This document shows positions 34,498 through 45,350 of a DNA stretch of 64,000 nt, one piece after another (positions within the stretch are counted from its first letter, which is position 1; each line of letters opens with the position of its first letter). A program made the position numbers and the translations under genes. The DNA is taken from positions 248,001-312,000 of the forward strand of contig JANFAH010000030.1 of assembly GCA_024663395.1 (NCBI GenBank), read 5' to 3'. This stretch comes from Pisolithus tinctorius (lineage: Eukaryota > Basidiomycota > Agaricomycetes > Boletales > Pisolithaceae). The notes beneath the pieces are model-generated. The model was not told the DNA's origin, ran no database searches, and saw nothing but the letters and a program-made list of their open reading frames with translations.

Positions 34498-34780
34498 GGT
34501 GTATATACTTCCTAGGTCACTGAGAGGCTAATCAGTAGTGAGACGACCATCACTTACACTAGATTTTATGTCTGATGCAACCCTGTAAATCTGTGATGCA
34601 AGCTGAGGATAAGATCTGACATCTAACTGTGTCATCACCAAAGACCTGATAAGGAATGAGTGGCTGTGACACAAATGAGTATCTCGCTCATTTTCATGCT
34701 GTTCCTCTCGCTTTTTGGCAGGCTTGTGCTACTCGACAACAACAGTTCACTTCTCCTGATCGTGTTCATTGCATTGGTGA

Positions 34781-36466
34781 GTGGTTTCTGAAGAAAGGAG
34801 AGCTCATCTACTTGAGCAACACCAACAGCAGCAGTCGCAACCCTCCTCCCTACCGGACACAATCGCCAACAGTCTCCTTTTTCAATCGGAATCAGTTCCA
34901 TCCTCGAGCGCTGTGGGTGACACGTGTGTGCTAGCTCATCCCACTGCCATTGAGTCATCCATCACCATTCCCCTCCCCTCTTCCCCCTTGATTGAATTCG
35001 AATGGTCACTGTCTCCCATGCTGGATAGTTCGGCCACCCACTCATCTGACTCATCTTCCTTGGCTTCCCTTTCCTCTGACCTTTATGACTTGACACCATT
35101 GCTGCCCACCAAACTCGAGGACCAGGTTCAGGTAGCTTATGCATTGGATGACATACAACTCGCCAAGACACTTCTCCTCAAACTCAAAGGCATCGAAGTC
35201 ACAGGCTCTGACGATGACCCTAGGATCAACGAGGTCTGTGACGAGGACTTCGATGTTTACTTTGTTCCTTCTGGTCCCCTCGCCCTTGAGGAAGCAGATG
35301 GGAGACCCATGGAGGGGACACAATGCAAACAGAGAACAAGTGGAGACATGTTGCACAGAGACAACAACGTTACTCAAGGGTGCGAGTTTGGAAGCTCTAC
35401 TCTGAATTTTTGTTGACAGTTCAGTGTTTCAGGCTCATGCCAAGAGATATTCTTACTCGAACCCTACACGAGAAGAAACCCCATTTCAATACAGCTTCAT
35501 GGTACCCACCAACCCCTCCAGCCCAACCTCCACCTGGCAAGTCATTCGATCTCCTAGAATGGCAGGTAAACAGGCCGCCACTGATTCGCCGAGACCTATG
35601 GTGTGTTTCAAGGAGGTCATCAAGTGTATGAAGGGCAGGCTCTTCCCTCCGGATGCACCTGAGCAAGTCAAGGATGCTCGGTGTACTGTTGGACTGGACT
35701 CATTATCCAATAACACACGACATCGATGCAGACCATCAGCACGTACCCAGTTGCTGGACAATCTATTGCAACCTGTGGAGTGGAAAGGCGACCGATGGAA
35801 GGCACAAGCTGCTGGCATACCTTGCAGATGTGTTGCAAATCTTCGCAGTCCGTCATCCATGACTCAGCACCCATACCCTCCCCCCCCTGTCATCTGAGTC
35901 ACTGATGTCGATGTCCTCACCGTTATCTTCGCGATCGAATTCATGGGTTTCATTTGGCAGCTGGAGATCCTCATGCACCAATGTTACTATCCCAGATATG
36001 CAGGTAGCCACTCCATCCGAGTGCTCCCTGCCTGTCCTCTTACCCTCTACTCATGAGAATCAGCGGGACTACCATTATCCATGTTGCTCATTCATTCCTA
36101 TTTCCCTTGAGGAGAGTCCCCTGACCCTTCCCTGGCCATTACAATCCGAACATCAGGTGAGCGGGGATAACCGTAACAGTGTTGTTAGCGCAGAGAGGGC
36201 AGCGAGCTCATCTGACCGAATGTGGCAATCCATTCTTCACCAGGTTAGCCAGGTATCCAGAGACCTGATGAAAAAGAACCGACTTGCATCAACCCCAATT
36301 CCTCAGTCATCCATCTCTACTCTCGCTATAGATGGAGATTCGATCACCTTTGGGACATCGAGCAGGGCAATTCATGTGGGTTTTCTCAATGAATCTGTTG
36401 TTGGTATAAGTAGTAGTAATTCAGTTGGTTCTATGTATTTCTTGACTCCAGAACAAGTATGGTATT
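34781..36466 (+). pseudogene. Ser-rich gene of unknown function, cut by an LTR
   Basis: A 211-codon ORF starts near 34781 with a Gln/Ser-rich part, then SSLASLSSDLYDLTPLLP, then QVAYALDDIQLAKTLLLKLKG and DEDFDVYFVPSGPL. Its end overlaps other frames (35323-35631, 35424-35897, 35905-36466) that read as continuations, such as RLFPPDAPEQVKD and LSSRSNSWVSFGSWRSS, so introns or frameshifts separate them. The last frame runs straight into the LTR at 36467 (TPEQVW then LTR). No domain recognised. CpG is normal here, in contrast to the island on the left. Confidence 0.4.
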
Positions 36467-36987
36467 TGTCAAGTCCGGGCCTACTCCGACCAACTCCGAC
36501 GCTTAATATGGTCTAGAGGAGGGTCCGGAAGCAAGTCCGACACACAGGGACAGAACTCTGACTAGCGGAGTGTTGGCAGGAACGAAGACCGCCGAGACAA
36601 AGGCGGAGCAGAGTGAGGGCATCGGGTTTAGCTCGTGCGCTACCCCCTTGCACGATCTCAGCCCTCGTATTTCAGAGGGAGAGTACAGATGGAGAGTCGG
36701 AGATAACTCTGACAGACAGAAGACGGAATCAGAGGGAGTAGGAACTAAGAGCCAGTTCGGATACTGGTGTACAACCCATTGCCGACACATGTGTCGGTTA
36801 ACATGCCTGGGATGCTCCATGAACTACGAGGCGGAGTTTTAACCTTCCTTCCAACTATACAACGATGATCGCTCATCGATATGATGACCTCAAACCCATT
36901 ATCACTCGTATCGCTTCTGCTACGCTTTGCATTGTACACATCGCTGGACTCCTTGTCCTTTTAGAATCAGATCAGGAGTCAGAAACG

Positions 36988-39969
36988 ATGAGTAGTCACA
37001 AGTGGACCGATCCAGAGACTCACACTCTCCTCGACTACCTCATCGAACACCAGTCGGAACAAGGCGATACAGGCAACTTCAAATCCAGTGTATTTTCTAG
37101 TGCCGCTGCTGCGATCGCTCCACCTAACTCGCCCCCCACAAGAACTGCTCAGCAGGTTCAAAATAAATGGCGATGGGTAAGTGGCATCCTCCTCACACTG
37201 GTAGCCTTGACTGATATCGTTATTAGCTGAAAGGGATCTATAATTCCATCGAAGGCTTCATTCAACGCTCTGGGTCTGGCTCATGGGATGAACATTTTGG
37301 TGCCAATATCGTCACACCAGCTGAAGAGAATGTGTGGAATAGCTACAGTGAGGGACAAAAGCGTTGCAATGTTTGTGAGGTGTGAATTGTTGCTGATGTA
37401 GCTTGGGCTATTCTGCACAGATAATCATGATACCTATACCATCGGAAAGGGGTGACTCTAAGCTTTCCAGAGCACTAAGGTTCAGTCAAAACAAAGCAAT
37501 ACATGCTGAGATACACCCTATTCTTTCCAAAAAGTGCATTGCAACGCTTTTGTCCCTGACTGGTGAAATCATGAAATGTGACCTTTTGATGGGATTAAGG
37601 GCATGGAGGATGGGAAAAAATGCTTACATAATAAACCACATGATCATCCAGATGATTTGTCAGCATGTAAACAATGACAAACATTGGACTTGTACCATTA
37701 ATCCTCCCTCTTTTACCACAACTCATGAAATCATCTCTCTAGCTCACATGGTCATTTTCTCAAGGAATTCTTATCAAATACTGGTGGCCACCACAGTGCC
37801 ATCAGTATAACATGCTCTCAGAACCATCAGTCCCTTAAAAAACCTGCTGTCAGTCATTTCCTGGACCATTTCTCCCCCCATGCCTGATGTGTTCTGGGAC
37901 TAATCAGTACTTGGAAGGCTGAAAATGTTATGGAGGTCAATCTGGCACTTCAGAACATGATGTACAAACCAGTCCCCTCTCAACCAATGCATTTCTGGCA
38001 CAGGGACAGTGGTATGGAAGTTAGGGCAAGACAAAATCCTCTTTACCCCTGGGTGTCATCAGAAGGATATGCCACTGAACTGCCATGGAGCAGAATCCTG
38101 TGCTTCCATCTGGCCCTGAATATTGCCTTTGGTCACATATGACCAAATAATCCTTCCCCAGTCATCTACAGTTCAGATCAGAGCAAGATCTAGTGAACCC
38201 TCTTATGGTGCTCAGAGCACAAGGAGGTTTTGTCTCACCCCAACTTCCATATCAGTGTTCCTGTGCCAGAAATGCATTGGTTGAGAGGGGACTGGTTTGT
38301 ACATCATGTTCTGAAGTGCCAGATTGACCTCCATAACATTTTCAGCCTTCCAAGTACTGATTAGTCCCAGAACACATCAGGCATGGGGGGAGAAATGGTC
38401 CAGGAAATGACTGACAGCAGGTTTTTTAAGGGACTGATGGTTCTGAGAGCATGTTATACTGATGGCACTGTGGTGGCCACCAGTATTTGATAAGAATTCC
38501 TTGAGAAAATGACCATGTGAGCTAGAGAGATGATTTCATGAGTTGTGGTAAAAGAGGGAGGATTAATGGTACAAGTCCAATGTTTGTCATTGTTTACATG
38601 CTGACAAATCATCTGGATGATCATGTGGTTTATTATGTAAGCATTTTTTCCCATCCTCCATGCCCTTAATCCCATCAAAAGGTCACATTTCATGATTTCA
38701 CCAGTCAGGGACAAAAGCGTTGCAATGCACTTTTTGGAAAGAATAGGGTGTATCTCAGCATGTATTGCTTTGTTTTGACTGAACCTTAGTGCTCTGGAAA
38801 GCTTAGAGTCACCCCTTTCCGATGGTATAGGTATCATGATTATCTGTGCAGAATAGCCCAAGCTACATCAGCAACAATTCACACCTCACAAACATTGCAA
38901 CGCTTTTGTCCCTCACTGTATGTCACAACCAATGTACGTTGTCCCCTATCATCGAGCAATATCAATACATCTAACATGAATACATCAGAGTGGACGATGT
39001 ATCCTGCCCTATAAAAATGTGGGATGGCCATTTTACGCGAAGTTGGCACAGATTACCCCATCAGGAGGGGCACAAGGTGCTAATGCGTATGCACCATCGG
39101 AGGCTCCCTCATCCAACTGGCCCACAAATTGGCTCGAGGACGAAGATCAAGAAACGTGGCCACATAACTTTGACGAGCCTTCCAACAGTAATATCGGCGA
39201 CATGAACCCAGCTCCCAATCCCCCATATATCGACTTCATGGCTGAATTTCCCACATTTTTTCCCAACCCTTCGCACCCCGATCCACCGATGCCATCTGCA
39301 TCACCCAGCGTCTCAGCATCCATTGCAGTCCCGACTCAGGGGGTGGGCACACCATCGGCCAGCATCCCAGCATACCCTCCCTTCCCAATGAAGGGACCGG
39401 GCACATCTTCGGGGAGTGTCAGTAGGACTGGTAAGGAGAGACGCACCTTTTCTTCTGGGCCCTATCCAACTTCGTACACTTCTACCCCGCCCCCATCGCG
39501 TAAACCATCTCGTGGGTCTGGTCAGTCGTCTGCCCGGTCCTTTGGTCCTCCTAGGAATCAACAGCCAGTTCCGCCCAAACTCTCAGCTGGGACCGCAGTG
39601 TTTGGTCTGACTGGCGCTGTCAATCACATGACCGATCTCCTCAGTTTGATATACCACGACAGTGCAAATGTGAGTGCTGCCTCACCTGCCCCTGCCCCTG
39701 CCCCCACCGTCCAGCATGGAGCCGCCGCCACCGATACTGTTGACTACCTCTCCAAGGTGTTGACCCTTCTGTCCACTGAGGACTCCTCGCTGCCGGTTGA
39801 GGTAGGTGCATTTATGGTGCACACTGTTACTGTAGATGAGAAGAAGGCAATGATGTACGCATCCATCACAAATCCCACTCTTCGTCAAGCTGTCGCCAAC
39901 CAAGAGTATCAACGATCTATCGCTGGTCATCTGTGGGAAGGTGGTGTTGATGAGGGGCGACCGCTTTGA
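36988..39969 (+). pseudogene. Harbinger ORF1, Myb/SANT-like protein, disrupted by insertion
   Basis: The accessory DNA-binding partner of PIF/Harbinger transposase. Exon 1 (36988-37176) reads MSSHKWTDPETHTLLDYLIE and TRTAQQVQNKWRW, the Trp-spaced SANT-like fold. The exon from 37227 (LKGIYNSIEGFIQRSGSG, WDEHFGANIVTPAEENVWNSY) is cut at 37343 by the palindrome and resumes at 38921. A 55-nt intron (38934-38988, with CTAAC branch) then leads to exon 3, 38989-39969, with LPYKNVGWPFYAKLAQITPS, a Pro/Ser-rich middle and a C-terminal helical part. With the insertion and one TA removed, the exons sum to 434 codons in frame. So the insertion is the only lesion seen. An in-frame ATG further upstream is possible. 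Confidence 0.85.
37346..38918. mobile_element. Palindromic foldback element with Tc1/mariner-like ends
   Basis: Ends are CAGTGAGGGACAAAAGCGTT and its exact complement, flanked by TA on both sides (37344-37345, 38919-38920), as for Tc1/mariner elements. The two halves mirror each other about position 38132. The outer ~650 bp of each arm look identical, and the inner ~130 bp are similar but diverged. Each arm starts with a smaller TIR-bounded unit (37346-37562 and 38702-38918) whose inner TIR differs by one base from the outer. Two identical 135-codon ORFs on opposite strands are by-products of the palindrome. No transposase is encoded. Confidence 0.9.
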
Positions 39970-40117
39970 ATTACAATGTAGCTGCATATACTTTCCATAC
40001 TGCCATGTATTTTTTTCATTTGTTGTTGTAATTCATGTTATTTCAGACGACTTTTTAAGAACAATCGCTGGAATAAAATCTTCACAAAAAAAAAAGTACA
40101 TGGAGGGGCAGTATTTC

Positions 40118-41519
40118 CTAGGTATATTCCTCCCCACCGCTATACTCGTCCTCAGCGACATCCACATCCATGTCAGACTCATCTTCAAGGAGCTCCATGT
40201 GTCCCACTCCCTCTCTCTCCCTCAGGATAGCCTGGTAATCGATCCACATTGCCTCTGCGATTTGATCGCGCAATATGCGCGCCTCTGGATGTTCTCCATT
40301 GCCTTCCAGTACACCGGGCCCCTCCAACCCATCGCCACCCTGCACACCTGCATCAAACGGAGCACTGAAGTCTTCTGGAAGTTCGCCTTCGAATGGATCG
40401 TGGATGCGGATGAAATTATGAAGGGCGCAAAGCACTGCTGGCAGCTGCACTTGCGTCCGGAGATCGAATGGTAGAACTAGTGAAAGGATACGAAAACGAC
40501 GCTTTACGACTCCAAAAATATGTTCGATAACATTGCGGGCCAATGCATGCCGCAAGTTAAACAATTCTTGCTTGTTCGCAGGCCTGCAGTTTTCATCAGT
40601 AGGATGGTCAGGGGATCATAGGTGTGATTACTTACCTTATGCTAGCACGGCCCCATTCAGCTAAATGGTAGTGTACACCATGGTATGGAACGAGCAACTT
40701 TTGCTCTGCAGGAAATCCGGCATCTGCAAGTAAAAACTTTCCTTCAGGAATCCTCAAGTCATGTGTGGTCGCATATTCATATACATGGGCGTCTGCTGCG
40801 CTGCCCTCCCAGCCCGTAAGAGAGTATATAAACTGTAGGTCAAAATCACATGCGAAGAGACAGTTTTGGGAAATGTATCCCTTGCGGTTCCGGTAGTTCG
40901 AACGTACGTAGGCGGGGGGAGATGCATGTATATGGCTTCTGTCGATGGCGCCGATAGCATTGCGGAAGTATGGCCAGAATTTTGGGTTGTTTTGGATCTT
41001 CGAAGGAACAGTATCACCAGCTGGAAATCGAATGTAGTCCATATAAAAAGGTTGTGTTGCAAGCGTGGTGAGTATCATGTGGAAATAACTGGAAATTCCA
41101 TGCAGTAGTTACATTGGAGGAGTGTTAAATACGTACCGTGAAATCATATCATTCAATCGTTGAAAGTGCTCCCCTACATGCCTGAATGGCAGGCCAGTGA
41201 TGCATGTATACAGGAATATCGTGAGTTGTTCCTCGAGAGAAACGAACCTTGAGTTCTTGAGTCCAAGCTGCCACAAAGCGACGATAAGCTGCTGGAAAAC
41301 CTCCACATGCATCCCAAGTTCGCAACGAATGCATTCTGGGTGACCCGCAATCAGTTCCAGCACCCAGTCTTCGCCAGACAGGTGGGAAGTGTGGTAGGGC
41401 TGAGGTTCTCGCCCAAGATCCGATTCGAGGAGATGTGTGACTGCACAGAGAACAATGCTGAGGACCAACGCAATATACTTTACCAGACGATGGCATTGTT
41501 CTAGGTTGAGAGGGCGCAT
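40118..41519 (-). CDS. PIF/Harbinger DDE transposase
   Basis: Three exons, 41519-41137, 41088-40636 and 40583-40118, splice to 434 codons with GT-AG borders and no stop. The catalytic residues of the DDE nuclease fold are visible: IGAIDRSHIHA (first Asp), LLADAGFPAE (second Asp) and NVIEHIFGVVKRRF (Glu). The N-terminal part (residues 1-125) has the helical region FRHVGEHFQR typical of the family. The C-terminus is acidic. The enzyme cuts and rejoins the element at TWA sites in the nucleus together with ORF1. This gene appears intact; the element as a whole could be mobilised only if ORF1 is supplied in trans. Confidence 0.9.
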
Positions 41520-42310
41520 GTAGGGTTACATACTGTAGTATATGCCGATTGATTATCACTGTCGGCAGCCTGGCACAGATTATGGCTCTGACTAAAATTC
41601 GGCATGCGCCGTTAGACTCTAGCGAGCCAACATGTGTCGGTAATGCTCGGCAATGCTCTACACCAGTTTCCGAACTGGCTCTAAGTTGATATTCGTACTG
41701 AAGAACAGCGGAGTACAGTACATGTTTTTATACTACTACGGAGGTACAGTAATCGGAACCAGAACTGACATACGGAGACTCATAAGTTTTCAAGTGAAAT
41801 TTCCTGGATGATGAATGAAGGGTAGACGGAGGACATATGAATGGGTAACACAGAACATCTAGAAAAGGAAATAGTCCAGACGCTGGACCACGCGGTGAGC
41901 ACGCTGCGGAGTACCTGACTGCGAAGGTAGTCACATGACCCCTCAGAGAACAGACCGCTCAGTCCGGTAGGAGGGCAACACAAGTCCGACAGCAGTCGGA
42001 GCGGAGATGGTTCGCAACCAACAGAAGTTGGGCAGAGTTGGTGCGGAGTGAGCGGATGACCGGCGGAAAAGGTTGCGGAGTGAGCAAAGACTTATGACGA
42101 ACGCACGGTTATGACAGTGCCCCCCCCCTTAGGGCCTGAACCCCTGAAGGCCGCATGTATGGGACGAGATCAACACGAGTTGATCATTTGAAACTATTTT
42201 GATGCCTCGAGGATGATGGCTTTAGCCGCAGCAGAGCTCCATCGGAGTTTGAAGTACCGCTTAAAAACACGTGTTAGGGTACTGAACCTTCGTCCCTTCC
42301 TCCCATCATC

Positions 42311-43086
42311 ATGTCCTTCCAGCGCGAGAACACCACCCCCCAACCAACCCCAGGCCACTCCTGCAACTACTTGCAAGTCGCAGACGACGCATTGGTCGTC
42401 CTCACCGATGACTCAACTGACACCGAGTGCGAGAAAAATGCAGAGAAGACCTGTTGGAGGGAGGAGGCAGAGCAGAAAGAGAGGGAGTGCAAGGCAGAGC
42501 GCAAGGCCAAATGAGAGGAGGCCAGACAACGAAAGGCGGAGGAGGTGTGACTGGAGGCAGAGCAGAGGCAGAGAGAAGAGGAGGAAGCTCAGAGGAAGAA
42601 GGTGGTGGAGGAAGAGGCCGAGAGGCAGAAGCAGAACGTGGCAGCAGAGGAGGCCGAGAGGCAGAGGAGGAACCAGAGACACCACTTGAGGGACCCTCGG
42701 GGGTCTCCTCCTGGTGGACGGAGTGGGAGCGGGAGCAGCAGCTGCAGGCTGTGGAGAGGTATGTGGCAGCGCATGAGAAGGCTGCGACAGCCTTCGAGAG
42801 GATGGCAAAGGCAGCGGAGCGGACTGCCGACGAGTGGGGAATGTACCATGCATGGGCAGAGTGGGCAGAGATGAGGAGGAGGGAGGATGTGCGAGAGGCC
42901 AGGATGGCCGAGCTTGAGCGCACAGGCAGAGGATGGAAGAGGCCTCAGTCGGAGGTGGCGGAAGACAAGAACGAAGAAGCGGATGAAGGTGTGGAGGGGG
43001 ATAACGAGGAAGAGGAAGAAGTTGGAGGAGAGAAGGAAGGTGGAGAAGAACAGGAGGGTGGCGGAGGACACGTGATGGAAGAGTAG
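42311..43086 (+). pseudogene. Coiled-coil protein gene antisense in retroelement 3' region
   Basis: Starts MSFQRENTTPQPTPGHSCNY, VADDALVVLTDDSTDTE, then a long Glu/Arg/Ala/Lys-rich coiled coil. Two TGA codons interrupt the frame (near 42512 and 42548). An indel then moves the rest into another frame, which reads SSWWTEWEREQQLQAVERYV, AAHEKAATAFERMAKAAERT, then an acidic tail ending HVMEE. Both stops follow the CGA-to-TGA pattern. It lies wholly between the chromodomain and the 3' LTR on the opposite strand. Function unknown; nuclear protein suspected only from composition. Confidence 0.55.
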
Positions 43087-43277
43087 AGTAGTTTTCTTTT
43101 CTTTTTCTTTTTTTTTTGTCTTTAGTTTGTATATTTTGTATTACTACGAGATAGACTTGTGATTTTGTTTGTGACTCTGAGAAGTGAAACGGATAAGCGG
43201 AGAAAATTCTAAAGTACTTAAGATAGTTCGGTAAGAGGCGGAGTTGGCCCGTGGAGGAAGTTTATGTAGGCAGAGTA

Positions 43278-43523
43278 TTATGGCGGAGGTTGATACGGGC
43301 CAGGTTTGTGTGGATAGCGTTCATGGAAAACGGACACTATATCGGAAGCGTGATCTAGCTCAGTTGCAAGCAACCAAGAGGTTTCTTTGTCGGTGTTCTC
43401 ATAACCAGCCCAGTGGACTAGATACAAGAGTTGACAGTGGCGGCGATGGCGGTCCACCTTAGAGTCGAGTATCTCTGATACTTCGTACTCAAGGTCACCA
43501 TCGACATCCACTGGTGGAGGTGG
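43278..43523 (-). pseudogene. Integrase C-terminal chromodomain fragment
   Basis: Reads DGDLEYEVSEILDSKVDR, then LYLVHWAGYENTDKETSWLL, then ELDHASDIVSVFHERYPHKP. This is a classic chromodomain (E-Y-x-V-E-x-I-L, then Y-L-V-x-W-x-G-Y, then W) that targets chromoviruses to heterochromatin. The catalytic core is missing, so only the tail remains. Confidence 0.85.
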
Positions 43524-44270
43524 TGTGAGTCAAAGTGTGGAAAGGCAGTATAAACCAACCAAACCAACACCAAAGACAAATAATGTGCGAGTGGTGGTTT
43601 GCCTCCGCGGAACCTGGAGTGCAGAGAAACCTAATGTGTGGGGGGGACTTCAAGTAGAGGGCTCCTGGCGCAAGTCATCAACAAGTTACGCAGGAGAGGA
43701 TGAATGAACGCTGATTGAGAAGGGGATGCTGAACAGAGCAGGGGTGTTCAGCCGAAAGGACTTGGGAGTAAATGGATTTCGATAGGACGTGCTCCTGGCG
43801 CAAGTCGATGACGAGTTACGCAGGAGTGGATGGATGACTAAACAAGAGGTTGCTGACTAAGCACTGATGATACTGCTGATGATGAATAGAGGTAGATAGA
43901 CCCTTGATGGAGCCTCAACTACCAATGATATAAATGAAGACAGATAGACTCTTCTGAATGAGCCTCAACTGTCGACGACGAGATATGCTGAGCTGAGCTG
44001 ACTTCTGGATTGCTTCTTGATTGATTCTGGGTAGCTAAGTACATGGGGGTTTATATACTGTGGGGGGGAGCACAGCTTGTGACAAACAAGGCACAAACAC
44101 TTGGTAAGTAATGAGTAAGGACTGAGTAATCATGATGAGTAAGCGAGAAACAAAAAGTAAGCAAGCAAAGAGGATTGGTAAGTATTGGCAATGAGCGAGT
44201 CAAGGATAGTCAAAATATCACAAAACGAGTCAAATAGAATCAGAAACTGAGTAAGCGCACTGATATCACA
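43524..44270. repeat. LTR-like block
   Basis: Begins TGTGAGTC and ends GATATCACA, so the ends form a TGTGA/TCACA inverted repeat. It contains a TTTATATACTG box near 44050 and internal duplications (GGCGCAAGTC ... GAGTTACGCAGGAG at 43671 and 43801; GATAGAC...GAGCCTCAACT at 43897 and 43950). It starts exactly where the chromodomain fragment is truncated. No second copy in the window, so this is a proposal. Confidence 0.35.
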
Positions 44271-44639
44271 TTAGGGGGTGGCGATGCAAGTTAGATCTCG
44301 GCGGAGACATCTCTAGATCCAAAGATGGCATGACAGATGGACAGTGTTTCCAGATAGGGAAGTATTAATTCCAGAATTGAAGGGCATGAGTCAGGCGTCA
44401 AAGGGGGCTAGGGCGTTGGGGGTCTGTGGGGCAATGAGAGCATACGCGATCGCGTCTCCCACCCTTCCATCCTCTCAGCGAAGTTAACAAAAACTTCATG
44501 AACGGGGCTCTGATGGAGGAGGAGGAGAAGGGGGAACGTCTTCTGCTGGATCTTGCAGTAAGAAGGCAAGATGCATGTCATACTCATCATGAATGCAATC
44601 AGGGACACTGGAGGACAGTAGATTATACTGCAGCTGTCA

Positions 44640-44975
44640 CAATGCGGGAAGAATGATGGACGAGACTGGAATAAAGACGGTGCAAGGAGCAGGGAGGAAC
44701 GATCCATATGCTTCATCAACCGGGGAGACTGAAACGACCACATAAGACCTTTCTAACCGAGTGACAGACCTGAGGCGACCAAAGAATGTCCTTCTGGAAG
44801 TCATACTGACAAGGAGAACATGCTGACCAAGCTGCATGGGATGAGACAGGGCTGACAATGACGGGATGAACCAGGGGGCTTCAGGACGGAAGCTGGTGGG
44901 AATGCCTGGCAGATATACATAGCCATTGTCTCTGGCAAATGAGACAAGCGAGATGATTGACGAAGAGGTGGCCAT
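44640..44975 (-). CDS. Small ORF of unknown function
   Basis: 112 codons: MATSSSIISLVSFARDNGY, then FGRLRSVTRLERSYVVVSVS and PVDEAYGSFLPAPCTVFIPV, ending TGA. The frame stays open for a further ~50 codons after that stop. No domain recognised. It is a candidate only because the composition is not low-complexity and no better frame exists here. Confidence 0.25.
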
Positions 44976-45350
44976 GATTGATGGACTTAGCGAAATGAGT
45001 GTCTGATGGATGGAGTGCTGTAGAAACGCGCAGGGTGCGAGGATCCTCTCCAAATTTGGAAGGAAGAATCGTGGGGCTGAGCACTTTAAGCGAGCATGGG
45101 AATGGAGTCGATATCTTTGGAAATGGTGGAGATACGGCGAAAACCGGAATGCCATACATGGGCGCTAAAAACCTTTAATGTGCGCTTAACTCACTTCCTC
45201 TTTTCTCTTTAGCACTGACGACTCGTTCTTGTGCAAAGGATGACTGTTCACGTCCAACAGTCTTTCTACGCATGAGGCCTGTAGTCTTCATCTGCATGCT
45301 TGGGCATTGTGCACAACTCGTCAACGAGTTAGGCAGAGTCAGCTGTAACC

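Larger units (their letters stand above)
25501..34540. other. CpG-depleted island of about 9 kb
   Basis: Reading line by line I find only about five CG dinucleotides (near 28426, 30757, 31168, 34251 and 34543), where hundreds would be expected from base composition. TG and CA are abundant. CpG is normal immediately to the left (25381-25500) and right (from about 34685). This is the signature of long-term cytosine methylation and deamination. Most of 25560-28040, 28690-30450 and 30620-31590 holds no gene I can recognise. Confidence 0.85.
36749..41681. mobile_element. PIF/Harbinger DNA transposon with both genes
   Basis: Terminal inverted repeats GAGCCAGTTCGGATACTGGT (left) and the complement of GAGCCAGTTCGGAAACTGGT (right) lie at the two ends. 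The target-site duplication is TAA (36746-36748 and 41682-41684), the 3-bp TWA type expected for the superfamily; the E2 LTR shows the empty site as GGAACTAAGTTG. Inside are a SANT-domain ORF1 (plus strand) and a DDE transposase (minus strand), convergent. A 1.57-kb palindromic insertion interrupts ORF1. Without it the element would be about 3.36 kb. Confidence 0.92.
36467..42116 (-). repeat. LTR (TGTCAAGTCC family) interrupted by a Harbinger element
   Basis: The left part is 36467-36748 and the right part 41682-42116. Together they make about 714 bp, matching the E2 LTR (735 bp). Ends are TGTCAAGTCC and GGTTATGACA. To the right lies a tract that is purine-rich on the minus strand, so this is the 3' LTR of a minus-strand element whose internal 3' end follows. 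It keeps many CG dinucleotides that are CA or TG in the E2 copy. Confidence 0.85.
42117..43523 (-). mobile_element. 3' end of a chromovirus-type gypsy element
   Basis: Immediately outside the LTR the minus strand reads CCTAAGGGGGGGGCAC, a good polypurine tract next to a 3' LTR. Further in is a chromodomain (43278-43523), the C-terminus of integrase. Everything upstream of the chromodomain is absent: at 43524 an LTR-like block begins. The 1.1 kb between the chromodomain stop and the polypurine tract carries an ORF on the opposite strand (42311-43086). Confidence 0.75.

Noticed and set aside
25501..34540. Nuclear copy of mitochondrial DNA
   Set aside because: Composition is CpG-poor rather than extremely AT-rich, and there are spliceosomal introns and a sterol-gene fragment but no mitochondrial genes.
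37403..38861. Two identical 135-codon ORFs on opposite strands
   Set aside because: They are mirror images within the palindrome and contain no recognisable domain; they follow from the inverted arms.
42402..42923. Minus-strand Leu/Ser/Pro-rich ORFs opposite the coiled-coil gene
   Set aside because: They are the antisense of a Glu/Arg-rich coiled coil, which always yields Leu/Pro/Ser-rich frames.
43278..43523. Chromodomain as the missing tail of E3
   Set aside because: The adjoining 3' LTR is of the TGTCAAGTCC family, not the TGTTAAGTCT type of E3.
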